Origin: UBA10939 sp050942745
GTDB taxonomy: Bacteria; Myxococcota; Myxococcia; Myxococcales; UBA5297
Direction: 5' to 3'
Length of the DNA: 15,347 nucleotides
Assembly: GCA_050942745.1 (NCBI GenBank)
Contig: JBMNNX010000162.1
Span: 1-15,347 of the forward strand
Both the position numbers and the translations under genes were made by a program. Shown here in pieces: positions 1 through 8,800 of this stretch; positions within the stretch are counted from its first letter, which is position 1; the number at the start of each line of letters is the position of its first letter. The notes beneath the pieces are model-generated. The model was not told the DNA's origin and did no database searches. It saw only the letters and a list, made by a program, of their open reading frames with translations.

Positions 1-320
1 GCCCTCGCAATGGTGCGAAGGTCAAGCCTCTGCGGCCAGCGCTTCATCCTGCCCTCGCAGACGAGGCATCAGCTCATACCGACAGCGGATTTTGGCATCC
101 CGGGATCTGCCGAAGAGCGCGAATTCAAGGCTGGGAGGCCGCGATGGCTTGAGTAAGGGGGCGGGAGGCGGTCGGGGCGAAGAAGCAGCGTACTTGGCGC
201 TACTTCGGTCTCCCCGAGAACGCGCCCCTGTGGACCGTGCTCAGGTGCGTAGTGGTTTTCCACAGCCACCGCGCCCTCAGAGAGAGTCGCTTAACACCAG
301 CCACCTAGGGGACCGCACGC
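1..320. other. Gene-free leader upstream of the cytochrome genes
   Basis: I see no supportable gene here. The open frames that cross it have the look of high-G+C shadows, and the longest plus-strand one runs out of frame into the real cytochrome gene. On the minus strand a frame open from about 160 down to a stop near 26 ends in a plausible hydrophilic tail (LRGQDEALAAEA), but it has no convincing start or recognisable domain, so I do not call it. A perfect 4-bp palindrome with a TTTT loop (GTGG/CCAC) lies at 252-263. I could not find a convincing sigma70 or sigma54 promoter. The useful signal is the ribosome binding site at the end of the stretch. Confidence 0.5.
307..312 (+). promoter_or_regulatory. 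Ribosome binding site of the 11-heme cytochrome gene
   Basis: AGGGGA lies 8 bases upstream of the ATG at 321. It supports that start, which is also the one that gives a proper signal peptide. Confidence 0.7.
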
Positions 321-1154
321 ATGAGCGCGACGAAGAGGACCACGTCCTGGGGCTGCGCGATGGCCGGTTGCCTGGCGCTGGCCGTGCCCGCCGTCGCCGA
401 GGGGCCGGTGCGGTTCTCCCACGAGACTCACATCGACTCCGCCGATCTCGAGTGCGCGGCTTGCCACAGGTCGAAGCCCGAGGGCATGGAGCTGCGCACC
501 AAGGTCTGCTCGACCTGCCACGATGACGGGGCGCCGGCCTGGAAGCTCGAACCGAAAGCAAAGCGCCTGAAGGCCACGTTCTCGCACGAGGCGCACGCCT
601 CGGCCGGCGACTGCCTCGACTGTCACCGGGCGGTGTTGACCTCGGAAAACACGCAGGGCAAGCCGATGGCCAGGGTCGGGGACTGCGACGCCTGCCACGC
701 CAAGGCCGAGGCCAAGGTCGTCGAGAGCAACTGCCACAAGTGCCACGCGACGGATGCGCGGAAGATGGTGCCTGACGACCACCGGGCGGGTTGGCTCGCG
801 CGCCACGGCGCGGAGTCGCAGGATCGCGTCTTCGACGAGCACGGCCGTGACTGCAAGGCCTGCCACGGTCAGAACGCCTGCGTCCGCTGTCACCGCAGCG
901 AGCGCCCGAAGAGCCACACGGGGCTGTGGCGGGTGCGCCTGCACGGCAAGGAAGCCTCGTGGGATCGCGAGAGCTGCAAGACCTGCCACGAGACGAGCAC
1001 CTGCACGCAGTGCCACCGCTCGACCAGGCCGATGAACCACAACGCATCCTGGCGCGCGATGCACGGCCTTGCCGCCAGCGGCTCGGGCGAGAGCTGCACG
1101 GTCTGCCACCGGGCCTCGCAGTGCGCGGCTTGCCACCGCTCGGAGGGAAAGTGA
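321..1154 (+). CDS. Exported 11-heme c-type cytochrome
   Basis: A 277-residue multiheme cytochrome c with eleven CXXCH heme-attachment motifs, at about residues 45, 63, 98, 122, 138, 178, 187, 219, 228, 259 and 268. The N-terminus is a Sec signal peptide with predicted cleavage after AVA at residue 26; a lipobox-like AMAGC at 13-17 is followed by more hydrophobic sequence, so an ordinary signal peptide is more likely. The first half has cytochrome c7/c3-like 'FSHxxH...CxxCH' spacing, seen at FSHETH and FSHEAH. The second half is a threefold repeat of paired motifs, CxxCH-x4-CxxCHRS, the first two followed by RPxxH and WRxxHG, with distal histidines that could be axial ligands. It should be matured by the cytochrome c system outside the cytoplasm and carry electrons in the periplasm. 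The stop codon overlaps the GTG start of the next cytochrome gene, so the two are very probably co-expressed. I cannot assign a named orthologue. Confidence 0.93.
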   Translation: MSATKRTTSWGCAMAGCLALAVPAVAEGPVRFSHETHIDSADLECAACHRSKPEGMELRTKVCSTCHDDGAPAWKLEPKAKRLKATFSHEAHASAGDCLDCHRAVLTSENTQGKPMARVGDCDACHAKAEAKVVESNCHKCHATDARKMVPDDHRAGWLARHGAESQDRVFDEHGRDCKACHGQNACVRCHRSERPKSHTGLWRVRLHGKEASWDRESCKTCHETSTCTQCHRSTRPMNHNASWRAMHGLAASGSGESCTVCHRASQCAACHRSEGK

Positions 1155-2770
1155 GCACGCTGGGCTTCCGCGTCCGGCAGATCGCCCTGCGGCCTGCCAT
1201 CGGTCTTCTCCTGGGGCTCGCGGCCTGCCGGCCCACGCCGTTGGGAGACGGACTTCCGGACGAGGTCCGGTGCGTCGCCTGCCACGGTAGCGAGGCGAGC
1301 CCCGCGCCGCCGGTCGCGGTGGACGGCGCCGTGGGGACCTGGGAGACGGGCGTCGGCGCGCACCAAGTGCACCTGAGCGATGGGCTGGTGCGCAAGGCCA
1401 TCTCCTGCAGCGAGTGCCACAAGGTGCCTCGCTCGAGCGCCATCTCCGAGCACATCGGTGGCCGGCCCGCGGAGCTGACCTGGGGCGAGCTGGCGACGGC
1501 GAGGGGCTCGCAGCCACGGTGGGAGCGCGAGAGCGCGACCTGCAGCTCGACCTACTGCCACGGCGCGCAGCTCACGGGCGGCGAGCGCACCTCGCCGAAG
1601 TGGACCTTCACCGAGGAGCCGGCCTGGCGCGGCTCGCTCCAACCCGAGACCTGCCGCGGTTGCCACGGCGCGCCGCCTCCCGCCCCACACCCGGAGAGCA
1701 GCAACTGCGCCTCCTGCCACCGCAACACGGTGCGCGCGGACGGCAGCATCGACCTCGCGGGCGGAAGGCACATCAACGGCACGGTCGATGTCGCAGGCCA
1801 GGCGGGCTGCACCGTCTGCCACGGCAGCTCGGCGGGGCCGGCGCCAGACGTGGGCGCGCATCTCGCTCACCTGAAAGGCGGTGACGTGCGCGCCGCGGTG
1901 GCTTGCGACGAGTGCCACCTCGTCCCCCAGAGCGTCGAGCAGTCTGGACATCGGGACGGCGACGGCGAGGTCGAGCTGAAGTGGGGCCCGCTGGCATCGG
2001 CTGCAGGCACGAGCCCCGCGTTCGAGAGCGGAAGCTGCTCGGGCGTCTACTGCCACGGCGCGACACTGCCCGGCGGCAGCCTGAAGGCACCAGAGTGGTC
2101 CAAGACCGACGGCACGCAGGACGCCTGCGGGACTTGCCACGGCGCGCCGCCTCCCGCCCCGCACCCGCCAGGCGGCGCCTGTGTGTCCTGCCACCCGAGT
2201 ACGGTGAAGCCCGACGGCGCCATCGACCTGGCCGGCGGCCGGCATATCGACGGTGAGGTCGACGTCGGGACGCGCTGCTCGTCGTGCCACGGCGGCCAGG
2301 GCAACGCGGCTCCACCGTTCGACACCCACCGCAACGAGTCGACTTCGGTCCCCGGCGTCGGCGCCCACCAGTCGCACGTTCGCGACGGGGCGTTGAGAAA
2401 GGCGGTCGGGTGCTCGGAGTGCCATCCGGCCCCGAGCTCGCGCGACGCGACCGGGCACCTTGACGGCGACGGGAGGGCAGAGCTCGTCTTTGGAGAGCTC
2501 GCCAGGAAGAGCGGCGCCAATCCGTCCTACGACGGCACGAGCTGCTCGAGCACCTACTGCCACGGCGCGATGCTCTCCGGCGGGACGCTGAGAGACCCGG
2601 AGTGGACCAAGGTGGATGGCACCCGGGCAACCTGCGGCACGTGCCACGGCGCGCCGCCGCCGGCGCCGCACCTTCAGAATGAGAGCTGCGCGACCTGCCA
2701 CTCGGGAACTGTCAACGCAGACGGAACGATCAACGTCGACGGCGGGCTCCACATGAGAACGGTCGACTGA
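1151..2770 (+). CDS. Multiheme cytochrome lipoprotein, three CxxCH/CX4CH modules
   Basis: Starts at GTG 1151, inside the GTGA overlap with the previous stop and 4 bases after GGAGG (1142-1146). The frame is open further upstream, but only this start gives an export signal: a lipoprotein signal peptide with lipobox LAAC, acylated Cys at residue 26 of 539. The mature part holds twelve CXXCH motifs and three CX4CH motifs (CSSTYCH 131, CSGVYCH 296, CSSTYCH 465). They fall into three modules of about 160 residues starting near 41, 220 and 376, each with the order CXXCH, CXXCH, CX4CH, CXXCH, CXXCH. Modules share 'GAHxxH', a 'WGxLA' or 'FGELA' segment, 'CHGAPPPAPH' and a 'DGxIxxxGGxH' end. This matches the Geobacter CxxxxCH/CxxCH family (Pfam GSu_C4xC__C2xCH). 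The residue after the lipid Cys is Arg, not Asp, so outer-membrane sorting is likely. Probable role: surface or outer-membrane electron transfer with the 11-heme partner; no porin is visible. Confidence 0.92.
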   Translation: MSTLGFRVRQIALRPAIGLLLGLAACRPTPLGDGLPDEVRCVACHGSEASPAPPVAVDGAVGTWETGVGAHQVHLSDGLVRKAISCSECHKVPRSSAISEHIGGRPAELTWGELATARGSQPRWERESATCSSTYCHGAQLTGGERTSPKWTFTEEPAWRGSLQPETCRGCHGAPPPAPHPESSNCASCHRNTVRADGSIDLAGGRHINGTVDVAGQAGCTVCHGSSAGPAPDVGAHLAHLKGGDVRAAVACDECHLVPQSVEQSGHRDGDGEVELKWGPLASAAGTSPAFESGSCSGVYCHGATLPGGSLKAPEWSKTDGTQDACGTCHGAPPPAPHPPGGACVSCHPSTVKPDGAIDLAGGRHIDGEVDVGTRCSSCHGGQGNAAPPFDTHRNESTSVPGVGAHQSHVRDGALRKAVGCSECHPAPSSRDATGHLDGDGRAELVFGELARKSGANPSYDGTSCSSTYCHGAMLSGGTLRDPEWTKVDGTRATCGTCHGAPPPAPHLQNESCATCHSGTVNADGTINVDGGLHMRTVD

Positions 2771-2771
2771 G

Positions 2772-2803
2772 CGGCTGATCGCTGCGACGCGCAGCAATCG
2801 CCG
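2772..2803 (+). terminator. Stem-loop just after the cytochrome operon
   Basis: One base past the last cytochrome stop, CGGC (2772-2775), GAT (2777-2779) and GCTGCG (2781-2786) pair with CGCAGC (2790-2795), ATC (2797-2799) and GCCG (2800-2803) around a 3-base loop, with one bulge and one mismatch. No T-tract follows, so it is either a weak intrinsic terminator or an RNA 3'-end stabiliser. The placement supports the end of the two-gene operon. Confidence 0.5.
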
Positions 2804-2866
2804 AGAGGATGGCGGGCAGGCGGGCGCCCGGCTATTCGAGCCTCTGGCGAGAGACCGATCCGACTT

Positions 2867-2891
2867 GCGAGGCGTCCGCTTGCCGCCTCGC
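2867..2891. repeat. Inverted repeat upstream of the MBL-fold gene
   Basis: Perfect 8-bp arms GCGAGGCG (2867-2874) and CGCCTCGC (2884-2891) are separated by 9 bases. The element is about 60 bases upstream of the MBL-fold start, so it could be an operator or a hairpin; nothing else identifies it. Confidence 0.4.
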
Positions 2892-2933
2892 TCAGGGACC
2901 GTTCGTGACGGCCCGCGCAGGTCGCGAGCGTGC

Positions 2934-2939
2934 TAGGGT
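2934..2939 (+). promoter_or_regulatory. Possible extended -10 element of the MBL-fold gene
   Basis: TGCTAGGGT contains a TG-extended TAGGGT -10-like hexamer at 2934-2939, only 9 bases before the ATG at 2949. If it is used, transcription would begin at or next to the start codon and the mRNA would be leaderless or nearly so. The same bases (AGGG 2935-2938, 10 bases from ATG) can equally be read as a weak ribosome binding site. I see no good -35 box. Confidence 0.3.
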
Positions 2940-2948
2940 GCGCGGCCT

Positions 2949-3761
2949 ATGGCGTTGACCTATTGCGTGCTTGGCTCGGGCTCGAGCGGCAACTGCCTCT
3001 GGATTCGCGGCGGCGGCGTCCAGCTCCTCGTCGACTGCGGGCTGTCGGCGCGGCAAGTCTGCGCGAGGCTAGAGGCGGTGGGCGGACGCATCGACGAGAT
3101 CCAAGGCGTGGTTGTCACGCACGGCCATCGCGATCACGTCATGGGGGCCTCGGTCCTCTCGCGACGCCACGGCCTCGACATCTACGCGACCAGGGGCGCG
3201 CGCCGGTTCCTGCCGGCCGGCATTCCGGTCGAGAGGTTGCGCGCGCTGCCCTATCCCGGGAATCTCTCGATCGGCAGGCTGCAGGTCACCAGCGTCGCGA
3301 CCCCGCACGATTCGCCCGAGTCCGTCGCGCTCGTTGTTGACGACGGCGACGCGCGCCTCGGCATCGTCACCGACCTTGGGGGGGTGCCCGAGACGATGGC
3401 GAGCACGCTGGCGGGCGTCGACGGGCTGGTGCTCGAGATGAACCACGACGAGCAGATGCTCGCCAACGGGCCGTACCCGCCGCGGCTCAAGCGGCGCATC
3501 CGCGGCAACTACGGGCACCTCTCGAACCTGCAGGGCGGCGAATTGCTTCGGCGGCTGGCGCACCCGGGCCTCCAGAGCGTGACCCTCGCGCATATCTCCG
3601 AGCACAACAACACGCCCGAGCTCGCGCGGGAGGTGGCCGAGAGGGTCTTGGCGCAGGCGCCAGGGCGAGCCGCGCTTTCGATCGGAGAGCACCACCGGCC
3701 AGGCGAGCCGATCGCGCTGAGGGGACGGGGACGCAAGCAGCTCGCGCTGCCGTTCGCGTAG
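2949..3761 (+). CDS. MBL-fold metallo-hydrolase, YycJ/WalJ type
   Basis: A 270-residue metallo-beta-lactamase-fold protein without a signal peptide, so cytoplasmic. It opens with the strand 'CVLGSGSSGN' typical of the YycJ/WalJ group. The metal-binding HxHxDH motif is THGHRDH at 57-63 (H58, H60, D62, H63), followed by TPHD (H120), TDLGG (D142), EMNHD (H167), GNYGHLSN (H190) and LAHISEHNN (H215). Those last three are characteristic of the YycJ group and separate it from glyoxalase II or true beta-lactamases. Family members bind two metals and are described as nucleases or of unknown substrate; DNA or nucleotide hydrolysis is an inference here. Length is normal for the family and no key residue is missing. 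It is separated from the cytochrome genes by a hairpin and a 178-base gap, so a functional link to electron transfer is not indicated. Confidence 0.9.
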   Translation: MALTYCVLGSGSSGNCLWIRGGGVQLLVDCGLSARQVCARLEAVGGRIDEIQGVVVTHGHRDHVMGASVLSRRHGLDIYATRGARRFLPAGIPVERLRALPYPGNLSIGRLQVTSVATPHDSPESVALVVDDGDARLGIVTDLGGVPETMASTLAGVDGLVLEMNHDEQMLANGPYPPRLKRRIRGNYGHLSNLQGGELLRRLAHPGLQSVTLAHISEHNNTPELAREVAERVLAQAPGRAALSIGEHHRPGEPIALRGRGRKQLALPFA

Positions 3762-3831
3762 CTGGGAGCGGGGGGGCGACGATGTGCGGGTCCGCGGAGC
3801 CGCGAGTCGGGCGCGACGGCGGCGCTCCCAG
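3762..3831 (+). repeat. Inverted repeat after the MBL-fold gene
   Basis: CTGGGAGCG (3762-3770, directly after the stop codon) is the exact reverse complement of CGCTCCCAG (3823-3831), with a very G+C-rich 52-base loop. It could be a termination or mRNA 3'-end structure; there is no T-tract. Confidence 0.4.
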
Positions 3832-3845
3832 GCTCGCGACGGCGA

Positions 3846-4083
3846 CGCCACCTCCCGGCCTCTAGGAGGGCCTTCACTTTGCTCAGTGATTACGGAATAT
3901 TACAGGCTCGCAAAGAAGCCCCGGGAAGGCACCTGTAGGGCGTCAGGATGGCCCAGGAGCCCCGCTCGACGGCCGGCCGTATATTGAACAAGCCTGGCGA
4001 CCGAAAATCGCTCCACGGGCCAGCCAGGGGCCTCCTCGGGCCGATCCGGCTTCCAGAAGGTGCCCGATTCCGCCCGCGAGCCG
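3846..4083. repeat. 240-bp tandem repeat, copy 1
   Basis: This block runs from CGCCACCTCCCGG (3846) to CCCGCGAGCCG (4083) and recurs about 272 bases later. The core shared with copy 2 starts at TTTGCTCAGTGATTAC (3878) and spans about 205 bases. By eye I count about ten substitutions plus one or two small indels, the indel lying in the CGTATATTGAACAAG segment. The first 30 bases are less conserved. No long ORF is kept in frame in both copies, because the indel changes the frame. Short complementary segments are retained in both copies: GAAGCC 3915 with GGCTTC 4048, and GGCACCT 3928 with AGGTGCC 4058. I do not recognise the family. It may be a non-autonomous mobile repeat, a structured RNA or an intergenic repeat of this genome. 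Confidence 0.9.
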
Positions 4084-4115
4084 CCGAGACGGGCGGCGAG
4101 TCCGGCCTCGGCGGC
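4080..4115. repeat. Hairpin between the two 240-bp repeat copies
   Basis: GCCGCCGAG (4080-4088) and CTCGGCGGC (4107-4115) are perfect 9-bp inverted arms with an 18-base loop. They bracket the junction of the tandem copies almost exactly, the left arm overlapping the end of copy 1 and the right arm touching the start of copy 2. Confidence 0.6.
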
Positions 4116-4355
4116 GCCACCTCCCGGTCTCGCGCGCGGAGGGGCTTGGCTTTGCTCAGTGATTACAGAAGGTTACAGGCCCGCAAAGAAGCCCCGGGAA
4201 GGCGCCTGTAGAGCGCCAGGATGGCCCAGGAGCCCCGCTCGACGGCCGGCCGTATTGAAGCAAGCCTGGCGACCGAGAATCGCTCCACGGGCCAGTCAGG
4301 GGCCTTCTCGGGCCGATCCGGCTTCCAGAAGGTGCCCGATTCCGCCCGCGAGCCG
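4115..4355. repeat. 240-bp tandem repeat, copy 2
   Basis: Second copy of the repeat, same orientation, beginning CGCCACCTCCCGG (4115) and ending at GCGAGCCG (4355). Its core begins TTTGCTCAGTGATTAC at 4151. The pairing segments are GAAGCC 4188 with GGCTTC 4320, and GGCGCCT 4201 with AGGTGCC 4330. The one change in the second pair turns an A-U of copy 1 into a G-U wobble, so pairing is kept. After the copy ends the sequence diverges into the aminotransferase promoter region, although GCTCAGTG recurs once more near 4369. Confidence 0.9.
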
Positions 4356-4464
4356 TCGGTAGCCCCGCGCTCAGTGTCGGGCGGGGCGCTTCGTGCGCTA
4401 CAGCGCAGCCGCACGCGCGTCGGGCGATGGGCGCTTGACTGCCCTCGAACCGTCGCCGATTCGC

Positions 4465-4493
4465 TCGACACTCCCCTTCGCGGGCGCAATACT
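4465..4493 (+). promoter_or_regulatory. Sigma70-type promoter for the aminotransferase
   Basis: TCGACA (4465-4470, five of six matches to TTGACA) and AATACT (4488-4493, four of six to TATAAT) are separated by exactly 17 bases. Transcription would start near 4500 and leave a leader of about 58 bases. A TTGACT at 4435-4440 has only a poor -10 partner (GATTCG at 4458) and is the weaker alternative. The 240-bp repeats lie upstream of this promoter, so they would not be in its transcript. Confidence 0.5.
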
Positions 4494-4557
4494 CGCGGCC
4501 AGCCGCCAGCCCCGCCGCGCTTGTCGCGGGCGGGCCGATCAACGACAGGGGTCAAGG

Positions 4558-5757
<1,200 letters not shown>

Positions 5758-5788
5758 CGCTCCTGGCCACGCGTTCGCGCCGCCGGCA

Positions 5789-5808
5789 GGGGGCGCGAGC
5801 GCGCCCCC
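5789..5808. terminator. GC hairpin 1 between convergent genes
   Basis: GGGGGCGC (5789-5796) pairs with GCGCCCCC (5801-5808) around a GAGC loop, 31 bases past the aminotransferase stop. There is no T-tract; it is the first of three hairpins in this gap. Confidence 0.5.
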
Positions 5809-5822
5809 AGGATGCAAGACGA

Positions 5823-5843
5823 AAGGCGGGCCGAGCCCGCCTT
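5823..5843. terminator. Hairpin 2, A-GC-T terminator
   Basis: AAGGCGGGC (5823-5831) and GCCCGCCTT (5835-5843) form a perfect 9-bp stem with a 3-base loop. The A/T ends make it readable from both strands, as expected for a bidirectional terminator between convergent genes. Confidence 0.65.
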
Positions 5844-5851
5844 CGAGCAAC

Positions 5852-5891
5852 GAGCGGATGGACGAACGAATCGTCCATCCGCTCTTTCGTT
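5852..5891. terminator. Hairpin 3, 14-bp stem terminator
   Basis: GAGCGGATGGACGA (5852-5865) is perfectly complementary to TCGTCCATCCGCTC (5871-5884), loop ACGAA, followed on the plus strand by TTTCGTT. An alternative fold lets GCAACGA (5847-5853) pair with TCGTTGC (5887-5893) across a 4-base bulge, lengthening the stem to 19 bp. The giant minus-strand gene ends at 5898, so this structure can also terminate that transcript. Confidence 0.75.
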
Positions 5892-5897
5892 GCGCGC

Positions 5898-8800
5898 TCA
5901 GAGCCCCATGCAGAGGCCGACGCGGTCGCTGAGGGTGCGGGCGAACCCGAGGTCCGGCTGGCCGTCGCGGTCGAAGTCGGCGAGGTCGTAGACGTCGGCG
6001 TCCAAGTAGTAGCCGACCGGCGCGGCGAAGGTCTGCGTCCCGGTGCCGTTGTTGGGGAAGAGCGCCACGCCGTTGCCCACGATGGGCACGAGGATGTCGG
6101 GCTTGCCGTCGTCGTTGAGGTCGCTGGCGAAGATGCCGGTCGGAGAGCCGGGCGCGGCGTATTGGACGTGCGGGGAGAAGTTGCCGTTGCCCAGGCCCGC
6201 CAGGACACTGATGCTGTCGCCGTTCTTGTTCGCGGTGACGAGGTCGAGCTTGCCGTTGCGGTCCAGATCGATCGCCACGATGCCGACCGGGTACGTGCCG
6301 GCCGTGAAGCTGCGCAGCGGCTCGAAGTTGGCCGGGTACTGGCTGCCGTCGTGACCGAGCAAGATGCCGACGTTGTGAATGCCGGAGTTGGCGGTCGCGA
6401 CGTCGAGCCTGCCGTTGCCGTCGAAGTCGCCGATCGCGATCGCGACGGGGAGATCGCCGACGACCGTGCAGTCGGTGGCGGCTCCGAGCGCGCCGTCTCC
6501 GGCGCCGTAGTAGAAGCAGACGTTGTTGGCCGCCCCGTTGGCGACGACGACGTCGAGCGCGCCGTCCCGGTTGAAGTCGCCGACGGCGACCGCGGAGGGC
6601 GCCGGCGAGGTTCCGGGGAAGGCGTACTCGACAGGAGCGGCGAAGAGGCCGGCGCCGTCGCCGAACATGACGAGCAGCTTGCCGGTCGTCGCGCTCGCGA
6701 CCACCAGGTCAAGGACGCCGTCGGCGTTGAGGTCGGCGTGCGCGGCTGCGCCAGGCGAGCTGGCCCCCGTCGATAGCGCCGCGGCGAGCGTTCCGTCGGC
6801 GTTGCCGGGGAACAGCCTCACGTGGTTGCCGGTGAGCGCCGACACCCCGAGATCGAGCGCGCCGTCGCGGTCGAAGTCGGCGGAGAAGACCTTGTGCGGC
6901 GAGCCGGCGGCAGCGTACGTCGCAGGCATGGGGAAGGTGCCGTCGCCGTTGCCGAGGAGGGTGGTGACGCGCGGGCTCGCGCTGGCGACGACCGCAGCGA
7001 TGTCCGTGGCGCCGTCGCCGTCGAAGTCGGCCGTCGCGACGGCGACCGGCGAGGCGGCGAGATCCCAAGCGGTCGCAGCGCCAAAGGTCATGTCGCCGTT
7101 GCCCGGGAGAACCTTGGTCGCCCGCTCGCCCGAGAAGCCGACGACGAGATCGAGGTGAGCGTCGCCGTTCATCCTGTCGGCTGTGAGCCACCGCGGCGCG
7201 GTGCCGACCGCGAGAGCGGGACCGGCGGAGAATCCGCCATTGCCGTCCCCCGCGAGCAAGTGCACCGTGCCGGAAGCCTCGCTGGCGACCGCGAGATCGG
7301 CAAAGCCGTCGGCGTTGAAGTCGGCGCTCATCACGAAGCTCGGTGCGCTACCGGCCGTGAAGTCGATCGGCTCGGTGAATCCGCCGCTGCCGTCCCCGAA
7401 CAGGACCCTCACGTTGGCCAAGTCGACGAAGGCGATGTCTTCGCGGCCGTCGCGATCGAAGTCGGCAATCGTCAAATGGGTCGGAGTGCAGACCGGCCTG
7501 CCGTTGCAGACATAGGTGGTCGACAGTTTGCCGAAGCTCGAGGTGAAGAGGTAGACCTCGACGAAGCCGCTCTCCACCGTGGTGGCGAGGTCGAGCTTGT
7601 CGTCGCCATTGAAGTCGCCGGCCGCGAGCGCGGTCGGGGGCATACCGTTGGTGGTGGGCGATGGGCTCGTAAACCCGCCGGAGCCATTGCCGCTGAAGAA
7701 GGTCGCGCCAAGGACGTTCGGGGTCGCGACGTCGAGCTTGCCGTCGGCGTTGAAGTCGGCGGCGACGATGTGGTTGCCGGCGCCGCCCGGAATCGCGACC
7801 GGGGTCGAGGGGCGGTAGCTGCCGTTGCCAGTGCCGAGCAGCACGCGGAGGTTGACTTCGGTCCCGTCGATGACCGCGATGTCGGGCTTGCCGTCGCCGT
7901 TGAAGTCGCCCGACGCGACCGCCTGCGGCGCGGGGCCGATCTCGGCGTTCGACGCGGTGTCGAAGCCCTCGTCGCAGCGCCGTGGACGGCTATTGAGGAT
8001 CACCTGGACAGCGTCGGCGTCCCACGCAGCAGCGGCGAGGTCGGGCTTCGAGTCGCCGTTGAAGTCGCCGATGGCCGCGGAGACGGGCTGTCCGTTGGCA
8101 AGGGGGCGCGTCTCGGGGACAAAGCCTCCCATGCCATCGCCGAGCAAGACGCTCAGGGTGTTCTCGAGCTCGTTGGCGACCACCAGGTCGAGGGCGCCGT
8201 CGCCATCGAGGTCCGCGACGCCGATCGATGCCGGAGCAACCGGGACGAGGGGATCGAGCCCGGTCTTGAAGTTCTGCGCCGCGCCGAAGGCGCCGGTGCC
8301 CGTTCCGAGCAAGACGCTCGCGTCGTTGCTGCCGCGGTTGGACGTGGCAAGGTCGAGGATGCCGTCCGCGTTGAAGTCACCGGCAGCGACGCCGCTCGGG
8401 TTGGTCCCAACCGCGTACTCGACCGCGGGCGCGAAGTCGCCGGTGCCCAGGCCGAGGAGCACGCTCACGTTGTTGCTGCCCTCGTTGGCGACGGCGAGAT
8501 CGGGGAGGCCGTCGCGGTTGAAGTCGCCGCTGACGAGGCTGGACGGATTGGCGCCGACCACATGGTCAAAGGGAGTTCCGTAGAGGCTGGCGGAGAGCAG
8601 GACGGTGACACCCGAGGAGTGAGCAACCGCCAGGTCGCGCCGGCCGTCGAGGTCCAGGTCGGCCGCGATGAGCGCTCGCGGCGCGTCGCCGACCGTGAAG
8701 GCGGGCCGAAGCTCAGGATACTTGGGAGGGGTGAACACCCCTGCGCCGTCGTTGATGAAGATGGAGACATCGTTGCGCGCGGAGTTGGCGACGGCGAGAT

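Noticed and set aside
321..371. Reading the 11-heme cytochrome as a lipoprotein (AMAGC at residues 13-17)
   Set aside because: About nine more mostly hydrophobic residues follow the Cys and end in a standard AVA cleavage site, so a normal signal peptide fits better.
926..1150. Extending the second cytochrome gene upstream to the ATG at 926
   Set aside because: The frame is open, but this would overlap 229 bases of the first cytochrome and bury the lipoprotein signal inside the protein. The GTG at 1151 with GGAGG upstream is far better.
890..2797. 635-residue minus-strand open frame opposite the cytochrome genes
   Set aside because: It is antisense to two genes with clear signal peptides and 26 heme motifs; its composition is Arg/Ala/Val low complexity typical of shadows.
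3846..4355. CRISPR array or IS element
   Set aside because: Two copies of 240 bp are far too long and too few for CRISPR repeats. No transposase frame or terminal inverted repeat with target duplication could be seen.
4393..4557. Extending the aminotransferase to the ATG at 4393
   Set aside because: The extra 55 residues do not resemble the family, they would cover the promoter-like sequence at 4465-4493, and the ATG at 4558 has a good ribosome binding site and matches the family N-terminus.
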